Assembly: GCA_006514895.1 (NCBI GenBank)
Contig: VDMG01000153.1
Coordinates: forward strand, 1-33,616
DNA: 33,616 bases
Direction: 5' to 3'
Source: Beijerinckiaceae bacterium
Lineage (GTDB): Bacteria > Pseudomonadota > Alphaproteobacteria > Rhizobiales > Beijerinckiaceae
Part shown: positions 14,920-24,806 of the stretch, one piece after another
Layout: each line of letters begins with the position of its first letter
How positions within the stretch are numbered: the first letter of the stretch is position 1
Notes under the pieces: generated by a model
Database searches by the model: none
What the model saw: the letters and a program-made list of their open reading frames with translations, nothing else
Told to the model about the DNA's origin: nothing
Position numbers and translations under genes: made by a program

Positions 14920-16410
14920 TTAGGTCAGTTCACGGGAGACCGGAAAACTCATGGCACGCGCAACGGCCATGCGCCACCCCGCGATCAGGCGGTCCCGTTC
15001 GGCGCCGCTCATGCGCGGTTCAAATCTTGCGCCTGGCACCCATGCGGCCGAGATGGCGGCGAAATCTGGGAAAACGCCAAGTGTGAGCCCGGCCAAAAAT
15101 GTGGCGCCTTGCGCGGTTGCCTCGAGCATGTGCGGACGTTCGACGGGAGCCGCGATGATGTCGGCGAGAAACTGACAGAACCAGTCGTTCGCCGCCATAC
15201 CGCCATCGATACGCAGCGTGCGAGGCGGCCCGCCGCCGCTCGTTATAGCCCTCATCAGATCCAGGGTTTGGTAGGCGGCCGATTCCAGCGCGGCGCGGAC
15301 CATATGCGCGGGGCCTGAATCCAATGTAAGGCCGCAGATAAGACCCCTTGCGTCCGGATCCCAATATGGCGCGCCGAGACCGGCGAAGGCGGGCACGCAA
15401 TAGACCCCCTCATTGCTGCGAAGCTGCGCTGCCATGGCGCCGGTTTGTGAGACATCCTTGAAGAGTCCGAGCCGGTCGCGCAGCCATGTGAGCGCGGCCC
15501 CTGCGGCGAAGATCGATCCCTCGACCGCGTAGACGGGGCGCCCGCCCGTCCGGTAAGCCAAAGCCGTCAATATCCCTTTAGCGGGCGGTAGCGCCTCTTG
15601 GCCAGTATTGAGCAAGAAAAAGCATCCCGTACCGTAAGTCGCCTTGGCCATGCCGGCGTCAAAACAGGCCTGGCCGATCAGCGCCGCATGCTGGTCGCCC
15701 GCCATGCCCGCGACGGGAATTTGCCTGTCGAAAAGACCGGGCGCGGTGACACCATAAAGAAAGTTGTTGTCATGAACCTCGGGGAGGAGCGCCTCGGGAA
15801 TATCAAACAATTTTAAAAGATCGCCGTCCCAGAGTTGGCGGTGGATGTCGAACAGCATGGTTCGCGATGCGTTGGCCGCGTCGGTCGCGTGAACCGCGCC
15901 TTTGGTCAGATGCCAGAGCAGAAAACTGTCGATGGTGCCGAAGGCGAGTTCGCCGCGTTCGGCCCGCGCCCGCGCGCCCGGAACGTGATCGAGAATCCAA
16001 GCAAGTTTGGTCGCCGAGAAATAAGGATCGAGAAGCAAGCCGGTGCTGGCGCGGACCAGCGCTTCGGCGCCTTCCCGGCGCAGCCGCTCGCACGCGCTCG
16101 CGGTGCGCCGGTCCTGCCAAACGATGGCGGGATAGATGGGCGTGCTGCTCGCGCGCTCCCAAACGAGAGTTGTTTCCCGCTGGTTCGCAATTCCGATCGC
16201 GGCCACCGGCGCATTTGATTTCGCGATGACCTCGCGCGCGGTCTCTAGAACGTCCCGCCAGATTGTCTGCGGATCATGCTCGACCCAGCCAGGTTGCGGA
16301 TAGGATTGCGCAAATTCGCGTTGCACTGCCGCGAGCAGCGTTCCCGAAGAATCGAAGAGGAGGCTCCGCGTCGAGGTCGTGCCCTGGTCGATTGCGAGGA
16401 GATGGCTCAT
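14920..16410 (-). CDS. glpK: Glycerol kinase
   Basis: 496 residues from the ATG at 16410, with AGGAGGG upstream. It is a cytoplasmic FGGY-family kinase that phosphorylates glycerol to glycerol 3-phosphate. The N-terminal phosphate loop LLAIDQGTTSTRSLLFD, the substrate elements ANQRETTLVWERA and IVWQDRRT, the central GMAGDQHAALIGQACF, and the C-terminal FGGY block RIDGGMAANDWFCQFLADI are all intact. It belongs with glpD about 2 kb upstream on the same strand; between them lies a decayed phosphodiesterase gene. No glycerol facilitator (glpF) or GlpR regulator gene is in the window. A consensus -10 box and a long inverted repeat precede the gene. Confidence 0.95.
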   Translation of the reverse strand: MSHLLAIDQGTTSTRSLLFDSSGTLLAAVQREFAQSYPQPGWVEHDPQTIWRDVLETAREVIAKSNAPVAAIGIANQRETTLVWERASSTPIYPAIVWQDRRTASACERLRREGAEALVRASTGLLLDPYFSATKLAWILDHVPGARARAERGELAFGTIDSFLLWHLTKGAVHATDAANASRTMLFDIHRQLWDGDLLKLFDIPEALLPEVHDNNFLYGVTAPGLFDRQIPVAGMAGDQHAALIGQACFDAGMAKATYGTGCFFLLNTGQEALPPAKGILTALAYRTGGRPVYAVEGSIFAAGAALTWLRDRLGLFKDVSQTGAMAAQLRSNEGVYCVPAFAGLGAPYWDPDARGLICGLTLDSGPAHMVRAALESAAYQTLDLMRAITSGGGPPRTLRIDGGMAANDWFCQFLADIIAAPVERPHMLEATAQGATFLAGLTLGVFPDFAAISAAWVPGARFEPRMSGAERDRLIAGWRMAVARAMSFPVSRELT

Positions 16411-16454
16411 GCGGCGGCCCTCCTGGCAGGCACCAACGAAACGAGAAGGCAAAC

Positions 16455-16511
16455 ATTATAGCCGGCAGAGCATAACGGCGCCAGATTCGATGGAATCTGA
16501 CGCCGCTATGC
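16455..16511 (-). promoter_or_regulatory. glpK promoter -10 box with an overlapping long inverted repeat
   Basis: On the minus strand TATAAT (16455-16460) lies 45 bases before the glpK ATG. Directly upstream is a 19-bp imperfect inverted repeat (arms 16470-16488 and 16493-16511, 17 of 19 positions pairing, 4-base loop) that covers where a -35 box would be. The hairpin also lies about 75 bases after the end of the phosphodiesterase pseudogene, so it could be that gene's terminator, a REP-like element, or an operator for glpK. Confidence 0.5.
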
Positions 16512-16586
16512 ACTTTAATACGTTAAATGGGGTTTCTTGAAGCCATTCCCGCTTAGCGTGAGACCGCTTTAGAGACGGCCCCGCTC

Positions 16587-18290
16587 CTACTGAATCCCTG
16601 GCAAGACCTGGGTCCCTTCCTGCTGCACGGCGATAAGACGGCTTGGATCGAGACCGAGCAACGCCAAGATCGTGGGCGGCACCTGGGCCGTCTCGACCGG
16701 GCTGTTGACAATTCTGGTTGGCAGCGCAGGATGAGCCACAAGCATTATGACGTTGGTGTCATCGTGAGCGAAGCCGCCATGCTCCGCCAGCTTCTTTTTA
16801 CCGCCGGTATAAATGACTCCAACATTTGGCGCGACGATGATGTCGGGCGTGCGCGAACCTTTAGGCGTCGTCGGATCGCTGAACATCAGGTCCAAGTTGC
16901 GGCCGTAAAAGATTTCGCCGCCGTTGGCGCCGATTGTGGCGGCACTGGCCTCAAGCAATGTCACGTCCTTTAACGTGTCGCTGTGATGTTTGAGCCAAAT
17001 CAACGAGATATCGTCTTCAAGCGCCTGCACCACCGGGCATCCCGGACCAACTCCCGTTGGGCTGAGGATCATTGAAGGGGGCTGGTCCGAGGAATTGTCC
17101 GCCGGAATGCGCAGAACCCGGTTCGGATCGATCGGCGATTTGACCATGTTTCGCGGTAATGATGATCGCGGTTGTCTGGTAAAGCCCCCGTTTCTTTCAG
17201 TTCGGCGACAAATTTGCAAATCGCGTTATCAAAGAATATAATTTCATTGAGCAACGGAGGGGTCGGCGTGCCAACACCGTCCTCATAGCCGCCCGTCTGG
17301 TTGGTGCTATTCTCGATCAGCTTCTCACCGACGCTCACCGCGTGGAAGTTCATGCCGAACACATTCGGTACGGGCTTTGCTGCGGTGCCCTCGTGATTCA
17401 GCCCATCGATCTCGCTGAGGATGGCCTGCACCTTGAGGCTGTACTGGATATTGGCGAAGCGGTCGGTCCAGGCATTGGTCGAGGACACCGCCTTCTGGTC
17501 CGGAAGGGGATCGCAGCCATTGACCTACGTCAAGGAGACCGGAATCGAGTTGATCTCCGAGGCGTAGAAATCGTCACCACCCTTGCCGCTGCGGCCGTCG
17601 ACAAGTTCATAGGATTGATGCTTGTCCGACCAAGCGGTGTACCCGCCAGCCGCCTTCACCACTTCGAACAGCGTGTTCACCCGGATGAATTGATGCGGGT
17701 AAACTGGCGCGCAACAGTTTTTTGGGGTCACGCGGAAGGTAATCCGGATTGATGCCTCCACCGGCGTCGAGCTTGGTCAACTCGATATCGATCTCCTCGT
17801 CGAATCCGACTTGCGTTCCGATGACACTTGGGCACAATCCGGGGCCGCCAACAATCCCGTAAGGCGTCGTCTTCGCGGGCGGCGATAAGGAGCGATCGTA
17901 GCTTACATCGTAGAACGCACCCGTCGAGCGCGGTGAGCCGCCGGTCACCAGGGCTGTCAGACCAGGGAACGAATCGGACGGACGCGTCGAGGTCTGAGTG
18001 AAGGTTGTACCATGCTGACTGAGCCCGGCGAGATTCGGGCAATAGGGTTTGCCCTCATTGAGGCCGGCGATACCGTTGGCGCAGTTCGCAAAATCAAGTG
18101 CGTGCATGCCGTCGATGCTGATCAGCAAGACGCGTTCAACAAGACCATTGTTCGGGCTGTCTGCTCTTGCAGCGGCAGGATGGGCTGCCGCGAATCCCAG
18201 CGCCAGAGCGCCAAGTGAAACGCATGAGAGCCGTTTTCGTGAAACCCGCAATTTCCTCGCCATCGGCTTTTCTCCCTCGCTTGCTTTCAT
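16587..18290 (-). pseudogene. Alkaline-phosphatase-superfamily phosphodiesterase (NPP-like) pseudogene
   Basis: Four track ORFs form one gene starting at the ATG at 18290 (AGGAGG upstream). The N-terminus is a secretion signal ending AARADS. Superfamily motifs follow: VLLISIDGMHALDF (metal Asp), RPSDSFPGLTALVTGGSP (nucleophile region), TAKHGQSPIDP (metal His), and AEHGGFAHDDTNVIM. Lesions: an extra base in the gcgcgc run near 17707-17713, an in-frame TAG at 17525-17527, an extra G in a five-base run at 17185-17189, and an extra base near 17139-17141. Removing the three extra bases gives 1701 bases, or 566 residues. It would have been an exported phosphodiesterase or phosphatase. Its place between glpD and glpK suggests glycerophosphodiester use, but that is only inference. 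Confidence 0.87.
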
Positions 18291-18462
18291 AGGTCTTCCT
18301 CCTCGCCACAGATCTTGGCTGCGCGCGGATGCGGGCCATATACCCGATGGCATGTGACGCTGTTGCGACGGTCAAGGTGGGAGGATTGGCCGTTTTTCGA
18401 GCCGGGCTTGGCTTGGATTTCGCGGGAAGAAAGATTCGATATGCGAACGACGCGACAAGATC

Positions 18463-20010
18463 CTAGAGGGACCTTGTGGAGTCCGGTGCCGTTCTCGTTT
18501 GGCACTTCGCGCGTGCGTCAACATAAGCCGTCACGTTCGTGATTTGCTCGCTGGACATATGCAAGAGGAGCTTCGACCTCCGCCACAAAATATCCTTTGC
18601 GGTAAACGCGAATTCTTGGTCGATCAGATAATCGATCTCGGCTTGGAAGAGCCCGGCGCCAAAACCGGCGCCGAGATCTCCGGCGCTTCGGGCCTTGCCG
18701 AGAATCACTTCCGTCCGGGTTCCATAGCCGCGCGCGAGGCGGGTCGCGGTCGCGGCGTCGAGCCAAGGATATTTGGTTTTAAGCGCGCTCAAAAACCGGT
18801 CGAAATCGCCACCCTGCATTTCGCCGCCGGGCAGCGGCGCCGCCGCAGTCCAGGGCTTTCCGCGCGGCGGCTGTAGAAGCGGCGCGAGCTTCTCGATCAC
18901 ATCTTCCGCCAAGCGGCGATAGGTGGTGATCTTGCCGCCGAAAACCGAGAGAAGCGGGGCCTGCCCCGGCGGCGCGTCGAGATCGAGAACGTAATCGCGC
19001 GTCGCGGCGGAGGCATTTTTCGCTCCGTCGTCATAGAGCGGCCGCACACCGGAAAAACTCTCGACCACATCGCCCGGGCAAAGGGACTTGCGGAAATAAC
19101 GCGACACAGCGGCGCAAAGATAAGAGATTTCTTCAGCGTTTATGTGAGCCGTCAAAGGATCTCCCGCAAAAGATATCTCGGTCGTGCCAATGAGCGAAAA
19201 ATCTGTTTCATAAGGCATCACGAAGATAATGCGGCGGTCTTCGTTTTGCAGGACATAGCTTTGCTCTCCCTCATAAAGGCGGGGGACGATGATGTGGCTT
19301 CCCCTGACGAGACGGAGTTTTTTGCCCGTATCGCGGCCGCTTACGCTTCCTAGCACCTCGGCCACCCAAGGTCCCGCCGCATTGACGAGCGAGCGCGCCG
19401 TCACCGTCATTGAAGTTGCGTGACGCAAGTCGAGGAGCGTTGCTTGCCAGAGATCTGCTTGCCGCCGCGCGGAAACGCAGCGCGTTCTGGTGCGGATTGA
19501 GGCGCCATGTTCGCGGGCATCGACGGCGTTCAGCACCACAAGCCTCGTATCATCCACGCGGCAATCCGAATAAGCAAAGCCCGTCGTAAATTGCTCCTTG
19601 AGCGGTGCACCCTCCTTGGCCGTCCGCAAATCGATGCGGCGGGAGCGGTCCAAGCTCTTGCGTGGAGCGAGCCAATCGTAAAGGAAGAGGCCAGCCTCGA
19701 TCACGAAAGCGGGGCGCAATCCCTTGTCGTGCGGCAGGATGAAACGCGCCGGCCAGACGAGGTGCGGCGCGATGCCAAGCAGGGCTTCCCGCTCTCTCAG
19801 GGCCTCCCGAACGAAGCAAAACTTGTAATATTCAAGATAACGCAGGCCGCCATGAATGAGCTTGCTCGACGCCGCCGACGTCGCGCTGGCAAGATCGCCC
19901 TGCTCGCAGAGCATCGCCTTCAGGCCGCGTCCGGCTGCATCGCGCGCGATCCCGGCTCCATTGACGCCGCCGCCGATGACGAGGAGATCGACGTTTGCTT
20001 CCGTTTTCAT
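18463..20010 (-). CDS. glpD: Glycerol-3-phosphate dehydrogenase, FAD-dependent
   Basis: 515 residues from the ATG at 20010; the start is set by homology because the ribosome site is weak and the upstream extension is not conserved-looking. It oxidises glycerol 3-phosphate to dihydroxyacetone phosphate at the inner membrane and passes electrons to quinone. The FAD-binding motif LLVIGGGVNGAGIARDAAGRG is near the N-terminus, followed by the family signature SSKLIHGGLRYLEYYKF. Other conserved elements are NAAGPWV, GTTEISFAGDP, FSGVRPLYDDG and FGGKITTYRRLAE. Its product enters glycolysis through triose-phosphate isomerase, encoded at the other end of the window. It is oriented with glpK and the intervening pseudogene. 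Confidence 0.95.
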   Translation of the reverse strand: MKTEANVDLLVIGGGVNGAGIARDAAGRGLKAMLCEQGDLASATSAASSKLIHGGLRYLEYYKFCFVREALREREALLGIAPHLVWPARFILPHDKGLRPAFVIEAGLFLYDWLAPRKSLDRSRRIDLRTAKEGAPLKEQFTTGFAYSDCRVDDTRLVVLNAVDAREHGASIRTRTRCVSARRQADLWQATLLDLRHATSMTVTARSLVNAAGPWVAEVLGSVSGRDTGKKLRLVRGSHIIVPRLYEGEQSYVLQNEDRRIIFVMPYETDFSLIGTTEISFAGDPLTAHINAEEISYLCAAVSRYFRKSLCPGDVVESFSGVRPLYDDGAKNASAATRDYVLDLDAPPGQAPLLSVFGGKITTYRRLAEDVIEKLAPLLQPPRGKPWTAAAPLPGGEMQGGDFDRFLSALKTKYPWLDAATATRLARGYGTRTEVILGKARSAGDLGAGFGAGLFQAEIDYLIDQEFAFTAKDILWRRSKLLLHMSSEQITNVTAYVDARAKCQTRTAPDSTRSL

Positions 20011-20247
20011 CAGAAGGCCAAGGGCATGCAGATGCGGCCTTGTCAACCGCCGACTCGCGAATTTATTGGCCAAAAATACCAAATTTTCGCACGATCGCAC
20101 GCCTCTCAAGGGCGAAAGACGTTTGAGGGCTTGCGTACTCAGACGCTAAAATCGGACAAAAATGTTTCACGTGAAACATTTTTGTCCGGTTGGCGCGAAA
20201 AACCTTACATCGCCCGGCAAGACTCGCCCATCCCCATACCATCCATC
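20011..20247. other. Intergenic region between moeA and glpD carrying a parS palindrome
   Basis: 237 bases with no gene. Its central feature is the 36-bp parS palindrome listed separately. The left part must hold the glpD promoter and the right part lies downstream of moeA. Confidence 0.6.
20153..20188. other. parS centromere site inside a perfect 36-bp palindrome
   Basis: The 16-base core TGTTTCACGTGAAACA (20163-20178) is identical to the consensus chromosomal parS site bound by ParB. The symmetry extends perfectly for 10 more bases on each side (CGGACAAAAA / TTTTTGTCCG), giving a 36-bp palindrome, and breaks at 20152/20189. ParB loads at such sites and spreads, and with ParA it segregates the replication origin. 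Chromosomal parS sites cluster near the origin, so this window is probably origin-proximal. No parB gene is in the window. The extended arms are unusual and could also form a cruciform or a terminator for moeA. Confidence 0.9.
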
Positions 20248-21474
20248 TCAAAACCCAAGCCGAAGGATCCGGCATAAATCGCCCGCCGCCGCGTCCGGTG
20301 CGTGAGGCTCGCGGATCACGAGGCATTGTGCTTGCGCGAGAATCCGTAGAAGCGAAGAGTCCTGTATATCGAAAGGCGTAGCGACAGGGAGGCCCATTTC
20401 TGTGGGCCGCAACGTTGCGCGCAAAAAATCTTGACGGCTGTCGTTGGCGGGCAGCGCCTTGCCGAGGATCGCCGGCTCGCTTCTTTCGCGGCCCGCGTCC
20501 GGGTCGCCGGAAAGCGCGCGCACCAGGGGTACAAGAAAAACTATTCCGGCGACGATCGCGGCAACCGGATTTCCGGGCAACCCAAGAATAGCCATTGGCC
20601 CAAGCTTTCCATGGAGCACCGGCTTTCCGGGCCGCATCGCGATCTTCCAAAAGTTCAGTTCCATGCCTTGCTTGGCGAGAGCGGGTTTGACGAGATCGTA
20701 ATCGCCAACCGAAGCGCCACCGAGCGTCACCAACAGATCGGCGGCCGAATCACGTGCGGCACGAACCCCTTCTTCAACGGTGCCCAACTCGTCCTTGGCG
20801 ATGCCGAGATCGAGTGGTTCGCCGCCCGCGGCCTCGACGAGCGCGGCGATCGCGAAGGAATTCGTGGCGACGATTTGATCGGCGCCAATGGTTTCGCCAG
20901 GCAACGCCAATTCATCGCCGGTCGCGAGAATTGCCACGCGCGGGCGACGGACGACGGCAACCTCAGCGTGGTTCATCGCGGCGGCGAGCGCGACGTCTGA
21001 GTAATCGAGCCGCGTTCCGGCGGAAAGTAAAACCTCGCCCTCGGCGAAGTCGATACCTTTGGCGCGAATGTTGCGGCCTCTCGCCACAACTTCTAACGGT
21101 TCGACGATTTCGCCCACCACCCGGGCAGTTTCCTGAATCAGAATCGTGTCGCACCCGGCGGGCACCTGCGCGCCGGTGAAAATCCGCACGGTTTCCTTGG
21201 GCCCAATCGACCCCCGAAAACCATGTCCGGCGGTGCTTTCGCCAATCTGCTTCAAACTGACGGGGAGTTGTGTCAGATCTTCGGCGCGCACGGCGTAGCC
21301 ATCCATCGCGGACATCGCCACGGGCGGCTGGGTCCGCTTGGCGGCGAGATCCCTTGCAAGGGTTCGTCCAGACGCGCGTCCGAGGGGGACGGTTTCGGCC
21401 GGCCGGTCTATCGAAACATCCGCCAGAATTCGGGCACGAGCCTCATCCACCGAAAGCAGCACGCCGCTACTCAT
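20248..21474 (-). CDS. moeA: Molybdopterin molybdotransferase
   Basis: 408 residues, the usual length. It inserts molybdate into adenylylated molybdopterin to make the molybdenum cofactor. Visible are the N-terminal MoeA domain ([41 protein letters not shown]), the MPT-binding domain ([35 protein letters not shown]), and [15 protein letters not shown] with [12 protein letters not shown]. Its ATG overlaps the stop of moaC (ATGA), so the two are translationally coupled at the end of trpC-moaC-moeA. In many Hyphomicrobiales lexA follows; here the next feature is the parS palindrome and then glpD. Confidence 0.95.
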   Translation of the reverse strand: MSSGVLLSVDEARARILADVSIDRPAETVPLGRASGRTLARDLAAKRTQPPVAMSAMDGYAVRAEDLTQLPVSLKQIGESTAGHGFRGSIGPKETVRIFTGAQVPAGCDTILIQETARVVGEIVEPLEVVARGRNIRAKGIDFAEGEVLLSAGTRLDYSDVALAAAMNHAEVAVVRRPRVAILATGDELALPGETIGADQIVATNSFAIAALVEAAGGEPLDLGIAKDELGTVEEGVRAARDSAADLLVTLGGASVGDYDLVKPALAKQGMELNFWKIAMRPGKPVLHGKLGPMAILGLPGNPVAAIVAGIVFLVPLVRALSGDPDAGRERSEPAILGKALPANDSRQDFLRATLRPTEMGLPVATPFDIQDSSLLRILAQAQCLVIREPHAPDAAAGDLCRILRLGF

Positions 21475-21971
21475 ACGGGCAACGCCTCCGCGCGCGAAAA
21501 ATCTCCGGATTTGCCGCCGCTTTTGCGCAGAAGCTCTATTCCCTCGATCCGCATCGCGCGGTCAACCGCCTTCAACATGTCGTAGATCGTCAGGCAGGCG
21601 ATGGAAACGGCGGTCAAGGCCTCCATTTCGACGCCGGTCTGGCCGAGAACCTTGGCCGTCGCGCGGACCCTGATGCCAGGCAAGGCCAAATCCGGTTCAA
21701 GATCGACAGTGACTTTGCTCAAGGGGAGGGGATGGCAGAGCGGGATCAGATCAGGCGTCTTCTTGGCGGCCATGATCGCCGCGATACGCGCCGCCGCGAA
21801 GACGTCGCCTTTTTTGGCATTACCCAATAGAGCGATGTCGAGCGTCGCCTTTTGCATGACGACCCTTCCTTCGGCGACCGCGACGCGCGCAGTCGCGGGT
21901 TTACCCGAAACATCGACCATATGGGCATGCCCCGCGGTGGAGAGATGGGTGAGGTCCGGCATGGCGGTCAT
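21471..21971 (-). CDS. moaC: Cyclic pyranopterin monophosphate synthase
   Basis: 166 residues from the ATG at 21971, with AGGATCG upstream; an ATG nine bases later is an alternative. It acts after MoaA in the first stage of molybdenum cofactor synthesis, making cyclic pyranopterin monophosphate. Family motifs are plain: [17 protein letters not shown], the pterin-site block [34 protein letters not shown] and the C-terminal [12 protein letters not shown]. It starts 27 bases after trpC and overlaps moeA by 4 bases, so it belongs to the trp-moa transcript. moaA is not in the window. Confidence 0.96.
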   Translation of the reverse strand: MTAMPDLTHLSTAGHAHMVDVSGKPATARVAVAEGRVVMQKATLDIALLGNAKKGDVFAAARIAAIMAAKKTPDLIPLCHPLPLSKVTVDLEPDLALPGIRVRATAKVLGQTGVEMEALTAVSIACLTIYDMLKAVDRAMRIEGIELLRKSGGKSGDFSRAEALPV

Positions 21972-21998
21972 TCGATCCTAAAGGGCAGGCATTCCGCG

Positions 21999-22820
21999 TT
22001 AGGGTTTGTTGCCGCGCGCGTGTGGCGGTTCGCCGAGCAGAAGCGCCCGCGCCGCCGCCGCGACATCGCGCTGGCGCATGAGGCTTTCGCCGACGAGAAC
22101 GGCGTGAATCCCATGCGCTTGCAGGCGGAGACAATCCTGATGCGTGAAGATTCCGCTTTCGCCGACGACGATCCTGTCATGTGGAATTTTCTGGCTGAGT
22201 CTTTCACACACATCGAGCGATTCCTCAAACGTTCGCAAATCGCGGTTGTTGACTCCGACAAGTCTCGACTCGAGCGGCAACGCCCGGGCAAGTTCGTCTT
22301 CATCGTGAACCTCGACAAGAATGTCCATGCCAAGATCATGCGCCGCGCGGGTCAAGCAGCTCGCCTCAGCGCCGGTGACGCAGGCCATGACGATCAAAAT
22401 GCAATCGGCGCCATTCGCGCGGGCCTCGTACACTTGGTAGGGGTCGAATAGAAAGTCCTTGCGAAGACATGGCAAATGCGTTGCTTGCCTTGCTGCCGCG
22501 AGGTCGCCGAGGCTGCCCTGAAAAGAGGGCCCGTCGGTGAGCACCGAGAGACAGGCCGCGCCTCCTAACTCATAGGCACGGGCGAGGGCAGGGGGGGCGA
22601 AATCGGCGCGGATCAGCCCTTTCGAAGGGCTCGCCTTTTTGATCTCCGCGATCAGAGCCATATGGCCGGTCTCGCGCTTGGCCTCAATCGCCTTGACGAA
22701 GCCGCGCGGTGGATCGTGGTCATGTGCCTTGCGGGCTAAGGTCTCGATCGGCATGCGCACCTTGGCCGCCGCGATTTCACGCCGCTTATAGGCCTCGATC
22801 TTCTTCAAAATATCAGTCAT
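21999..22820 (-). CDS. trpC: Indole-3-glycerol phosphate synthase
   Basis: 273 residues, a monofunctional TIM-barrel enzyme that closes the indole ring from carboxyphenylaminodeoxyribulose phosphate in tryptophan synthesis. The catalytic Lys is in [14 protein letters not shown], further active-site residues lie in [15 protein letters not shown] and [10 protein letters not shown], and [11 protein letters not shown] and VGESGI complete the family pattern. No fused TrpF domain is present. The start overlaps the trpD stop by 4 bases (ATGA). It is followed 27 bases later by moaC, the trpDC-moaC-moeA arrangement common in Hyphomicrobiales. Confidence 0.96.
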   Translation of the reverse strand: MTDILKKIEAYKRREIAAAKVRMPIETLARKAHDHDPPRGFVKAIEAKRETGHMALIAEIKKASPSKGLIRADFAPPALARAYELGGAACLSVLTDGPSFQGSLGDLAAARQATHLPCLRKDFLFDPYQVYEARANGADCILIVMACVTGAEASCLTRAAHDLGMDILVEVHDEDELARALPLESRLVGVNNRDLRTFEESLDVCERLSQKIPHDRIVVGESGIFTHQDCLRLQAHGIHAVLVGESLMRQRDVAAAARALLLGEPPHARGNKP

Positions 22821-23881
22821 CGCGTGGCCTCGGCGGCTTCGGCGGCAACGCCATTTGGGTGGGGCGCGGCGCGGTTCGACACTTTCACGAGCTTGGCGAG
22901 AGTATCGGCGGCAAGTCCTTCATCGATAGCGGCGGCCGCCAAAGCCGCGCCATGTTTCAGATCCCCCGCCTTTCCGGCGACGGTGAGTGCGATCGCCGCA
23001 TTCAGGACGGCGATGTCGCGATAGGCATTCCTGGCGCCGCTTAGCACGCCGCGAAGCGCCGACGCATTGGCGGCCGGACCGTCTCCGGCGAGCTCCTTGA
23101 GTGATGCGCGGGCAAGTCCGGCATCCTCGGGCGCGATTTGAAAGGAGCGGATTTCGCCGTCTTCAAGCGCGGTGACGAAGGAGGGGCCGGTTGTCGTCGC
23201 CTCGTCGAGACCGTCGGACCCATGCACGAGCCAAACTGTCTTCGAGCCGAGATCGCGCAAGACCCGCGCGAGAGGTTCGAGCCAGCCTTGCGCGAAGACG
23301 CCGAGCAGCTGGTATTTGACACCGGCCGGGTTGGCGAGCGGACCGATGAGATTGAAAATGGTTCTTGTGCCAAGTTCCGCCCGGACTTGAGCCGCATGAC
23401 GCATCGAAAGGTGATGCGTCCGTGCCGCCATGAAGCCGATACCCGCTTCCTTGATGCAGGTTTCGACTTCACGCGGCGCGAGGTCCAAGCCGACGCCGAG
23501 CGCCGATAAAACGTCGCTTGCCCCGGATTTCGACGAGACCGCCCTATTGCCATGTTTGGCGACCGGAACGCCGCATGCGGCGGTAATCAGGGCGGCAAGC
23601 GTCGAGATATTAAGCGTGCCATGCCCGTCGCCGCCGGTGCCCACGATATCGATAGCCCCGGGCGGCGCCGCGACCCGCAGCATCCTCTCTCGCATGGCGA
23701 TGACCGCGCCGGTGATCTCGGCCACGGTCTCGCCGCGCGCCCTTAACGCCATCAGGAAGCCGCCGAGCTGGGCAGGGGTGGTTGCCCCCGCGAAAATAAG
23801 CTCGAACGCGGCCTTCGCTTCGGCTTCGGTCAGGCTCGGCCCGGCCGCAGCCTTGGCGAGTAGAGGCTTGAACGCATCCAT
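22817..23881 (-). CDS. trpD: Anthranilate phosphoribosyltransferase
   Basis: 354 residues from the ATG at 23881 ([17 protein letters not shown], the usual family N-terminus, with AAGG upstream); an in-frame ATG at 23899 would add six residues. It transfers the phosphoribosyl group from PRPP to anthranilate. Visible motifs are [18 protein letters not shown] (the glycine-rich PRPP loop), [17 protein letters not shown], and the [16 protein letters not shown] block. No glutamine amidotransferase domain is fused; that activity is the separate trpG upstream. It is coupled to trpC by a 4-base overlap and lies 95 bases after trpG. Confidence 0.95.
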   Translation of the reverse strand: MDAFKPLLAKAAAGPSLTEAEAKAAFELIFAGATTPAQLGGFLMALRARGETVAEITGAVIAMRERMLRVAAPPGAIDIVGTGGDGHGTLNISTLAALITAACGVPVAKHGNRAVSSKSGASDVLSALGVGLDLAPREVETCIKEAGIGFMAARTHHLSMRHAAQVRAELGTRTIFNLIGPLANPAGVKYQLLGVFAQGWLEPLARVLRDLGSKTVWLVHGSDGLDEATTTGPSFVTALEDGEIRSFQIAPEDAGLARASLKELAGDGPAANASALRGVLSGARNAYRDIAVLNAAIALTVAGKAGDLKHGAALAAAAIDEGLAADTLAKLVKVSNRAAPHPNGVAAEAAEATR

Positions 23882-23976
23882 TTCCGGCCTTAAGACCATG
23901 ATTTCTTCAAAAGCAATCGCTGATTATCTCTATCTCTTTATTTTGTCGCATGACCTTATCCAAAGTCTGCAAATCA

Positions 23977-24579
23977 TCAACCGGCCCCGCGCTCATTGTG
24001 GTTCCATTGTGCCGCAAGAGCGAGGAAATTCTCAAAAATGCGCAAACCATGTTCGGAAGCAATGCTTTCAGGATGGAACTGCACGCCATGCGAAGGAAGC
24101 CGCTTGTGCGAAAGCGCCATGACGAGACCATCGGTTTTCGCCGTCACCGCCAAGATATCCGGCATGGTGTCGCCGCGCACGACGAGGGAATGGTAGCGCG
24201 CCGCGAAAAACGGTCCGTTGATACCGTGAAAAACCGTTTCTCCCTGGTGTTCGATCGACGCGAGCTTGCCATGCACGGGTTCCGGCGCCCGGATGACCTC
24301 GCCGCCATAAGCCTCTCCGAGCGCCTGATGGCCGAGGCAAACCCCAAAAATCGGAATGACGGTCCCCGCGGTTTCGATGAGTTCGAGGCAGATCCCGGCA
24401 TCGCGCGGCCGGCAGGGTCCCGGCGACAGCACGATCGCGTCGGGCGCGGCAGCCATGATCTCGCCGACGCTTACCTTGTCGTTGCGATGCACAGTGACCT
24501 CCGCGCCAAGCGCGCCCAGGCAATGCACCAGGTTCCAGGTGAAACTGTCATAATTATCGATGAGAGTTACGGTTGTCAT
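23977..24579 (-). CDS. trpG: Anthranilate synthase component II, glutamine amidotransferase
   Basis: 200 residues from the ATG at 24579; AGAGGA precedes it. It supplies ammonia from glutamine to TrpE. The class I amidotransferase features are complete: oxyanion region LSPGPCRPRDAG, nucleophile Cys in FGVCLGHQALGEAYGG, ARYHSLVV, and the His-Glu pair in GVQFHPESIASEHG. It heads trpG-trpD-trpC-moaC-moeA on the minus strand. trpE lies further upstream but is separated by an oppositely oriented metallophosphoesterase gene, so TrpE and TrpG are on different transcripts here. Confidence 0.95.
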   Translation of the reverse strand: MTTVTLIDNYDSFTWNLVHCLGALGAEVTVHRNDKVSVGEIMAAAPDAIVLSPGPCRPRDAGICLELIETAGTVIPIFGVCLGHQALGEAYGGEVIRAPEPVHGKLASIEHQGETVFHGINGPFFAARYHSLVVRGDTMPDILAVTAKTDGLVMALSHKRLPSHGVQFHPESIASEHGLRIFENFLALAAQWNHNERGAG

Positions 24580-24806
24580 GGGCGCTTTCGGTCCTCTCCC
24601 CGCGTTGTTTTGAGCCGCGCTCGCCGCGAGGTCAAGATGCGTGATCAAAGACCTGCATCCTCGATCACGAAGAGGGAATTTCGCCTTGTGCTACAGAGCG
24701 GGGGAGAGTCAGACATCTTGTCGTCAACTTTTCAAACAGTTGTGGGAGACACACAAGGGGAAAAGGGCGCCGCGACCGCACGAAAGCCGGGCCATGAGGA
24801 AAGAAA

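Noticed and set aside
20163-20178. CACGTG core of the palindrome read as an ordinary operator
   Set aside because: The full 16 bases match parS exactly, which explains the site better than a generic hexamer; a secondary terminator role stays open.
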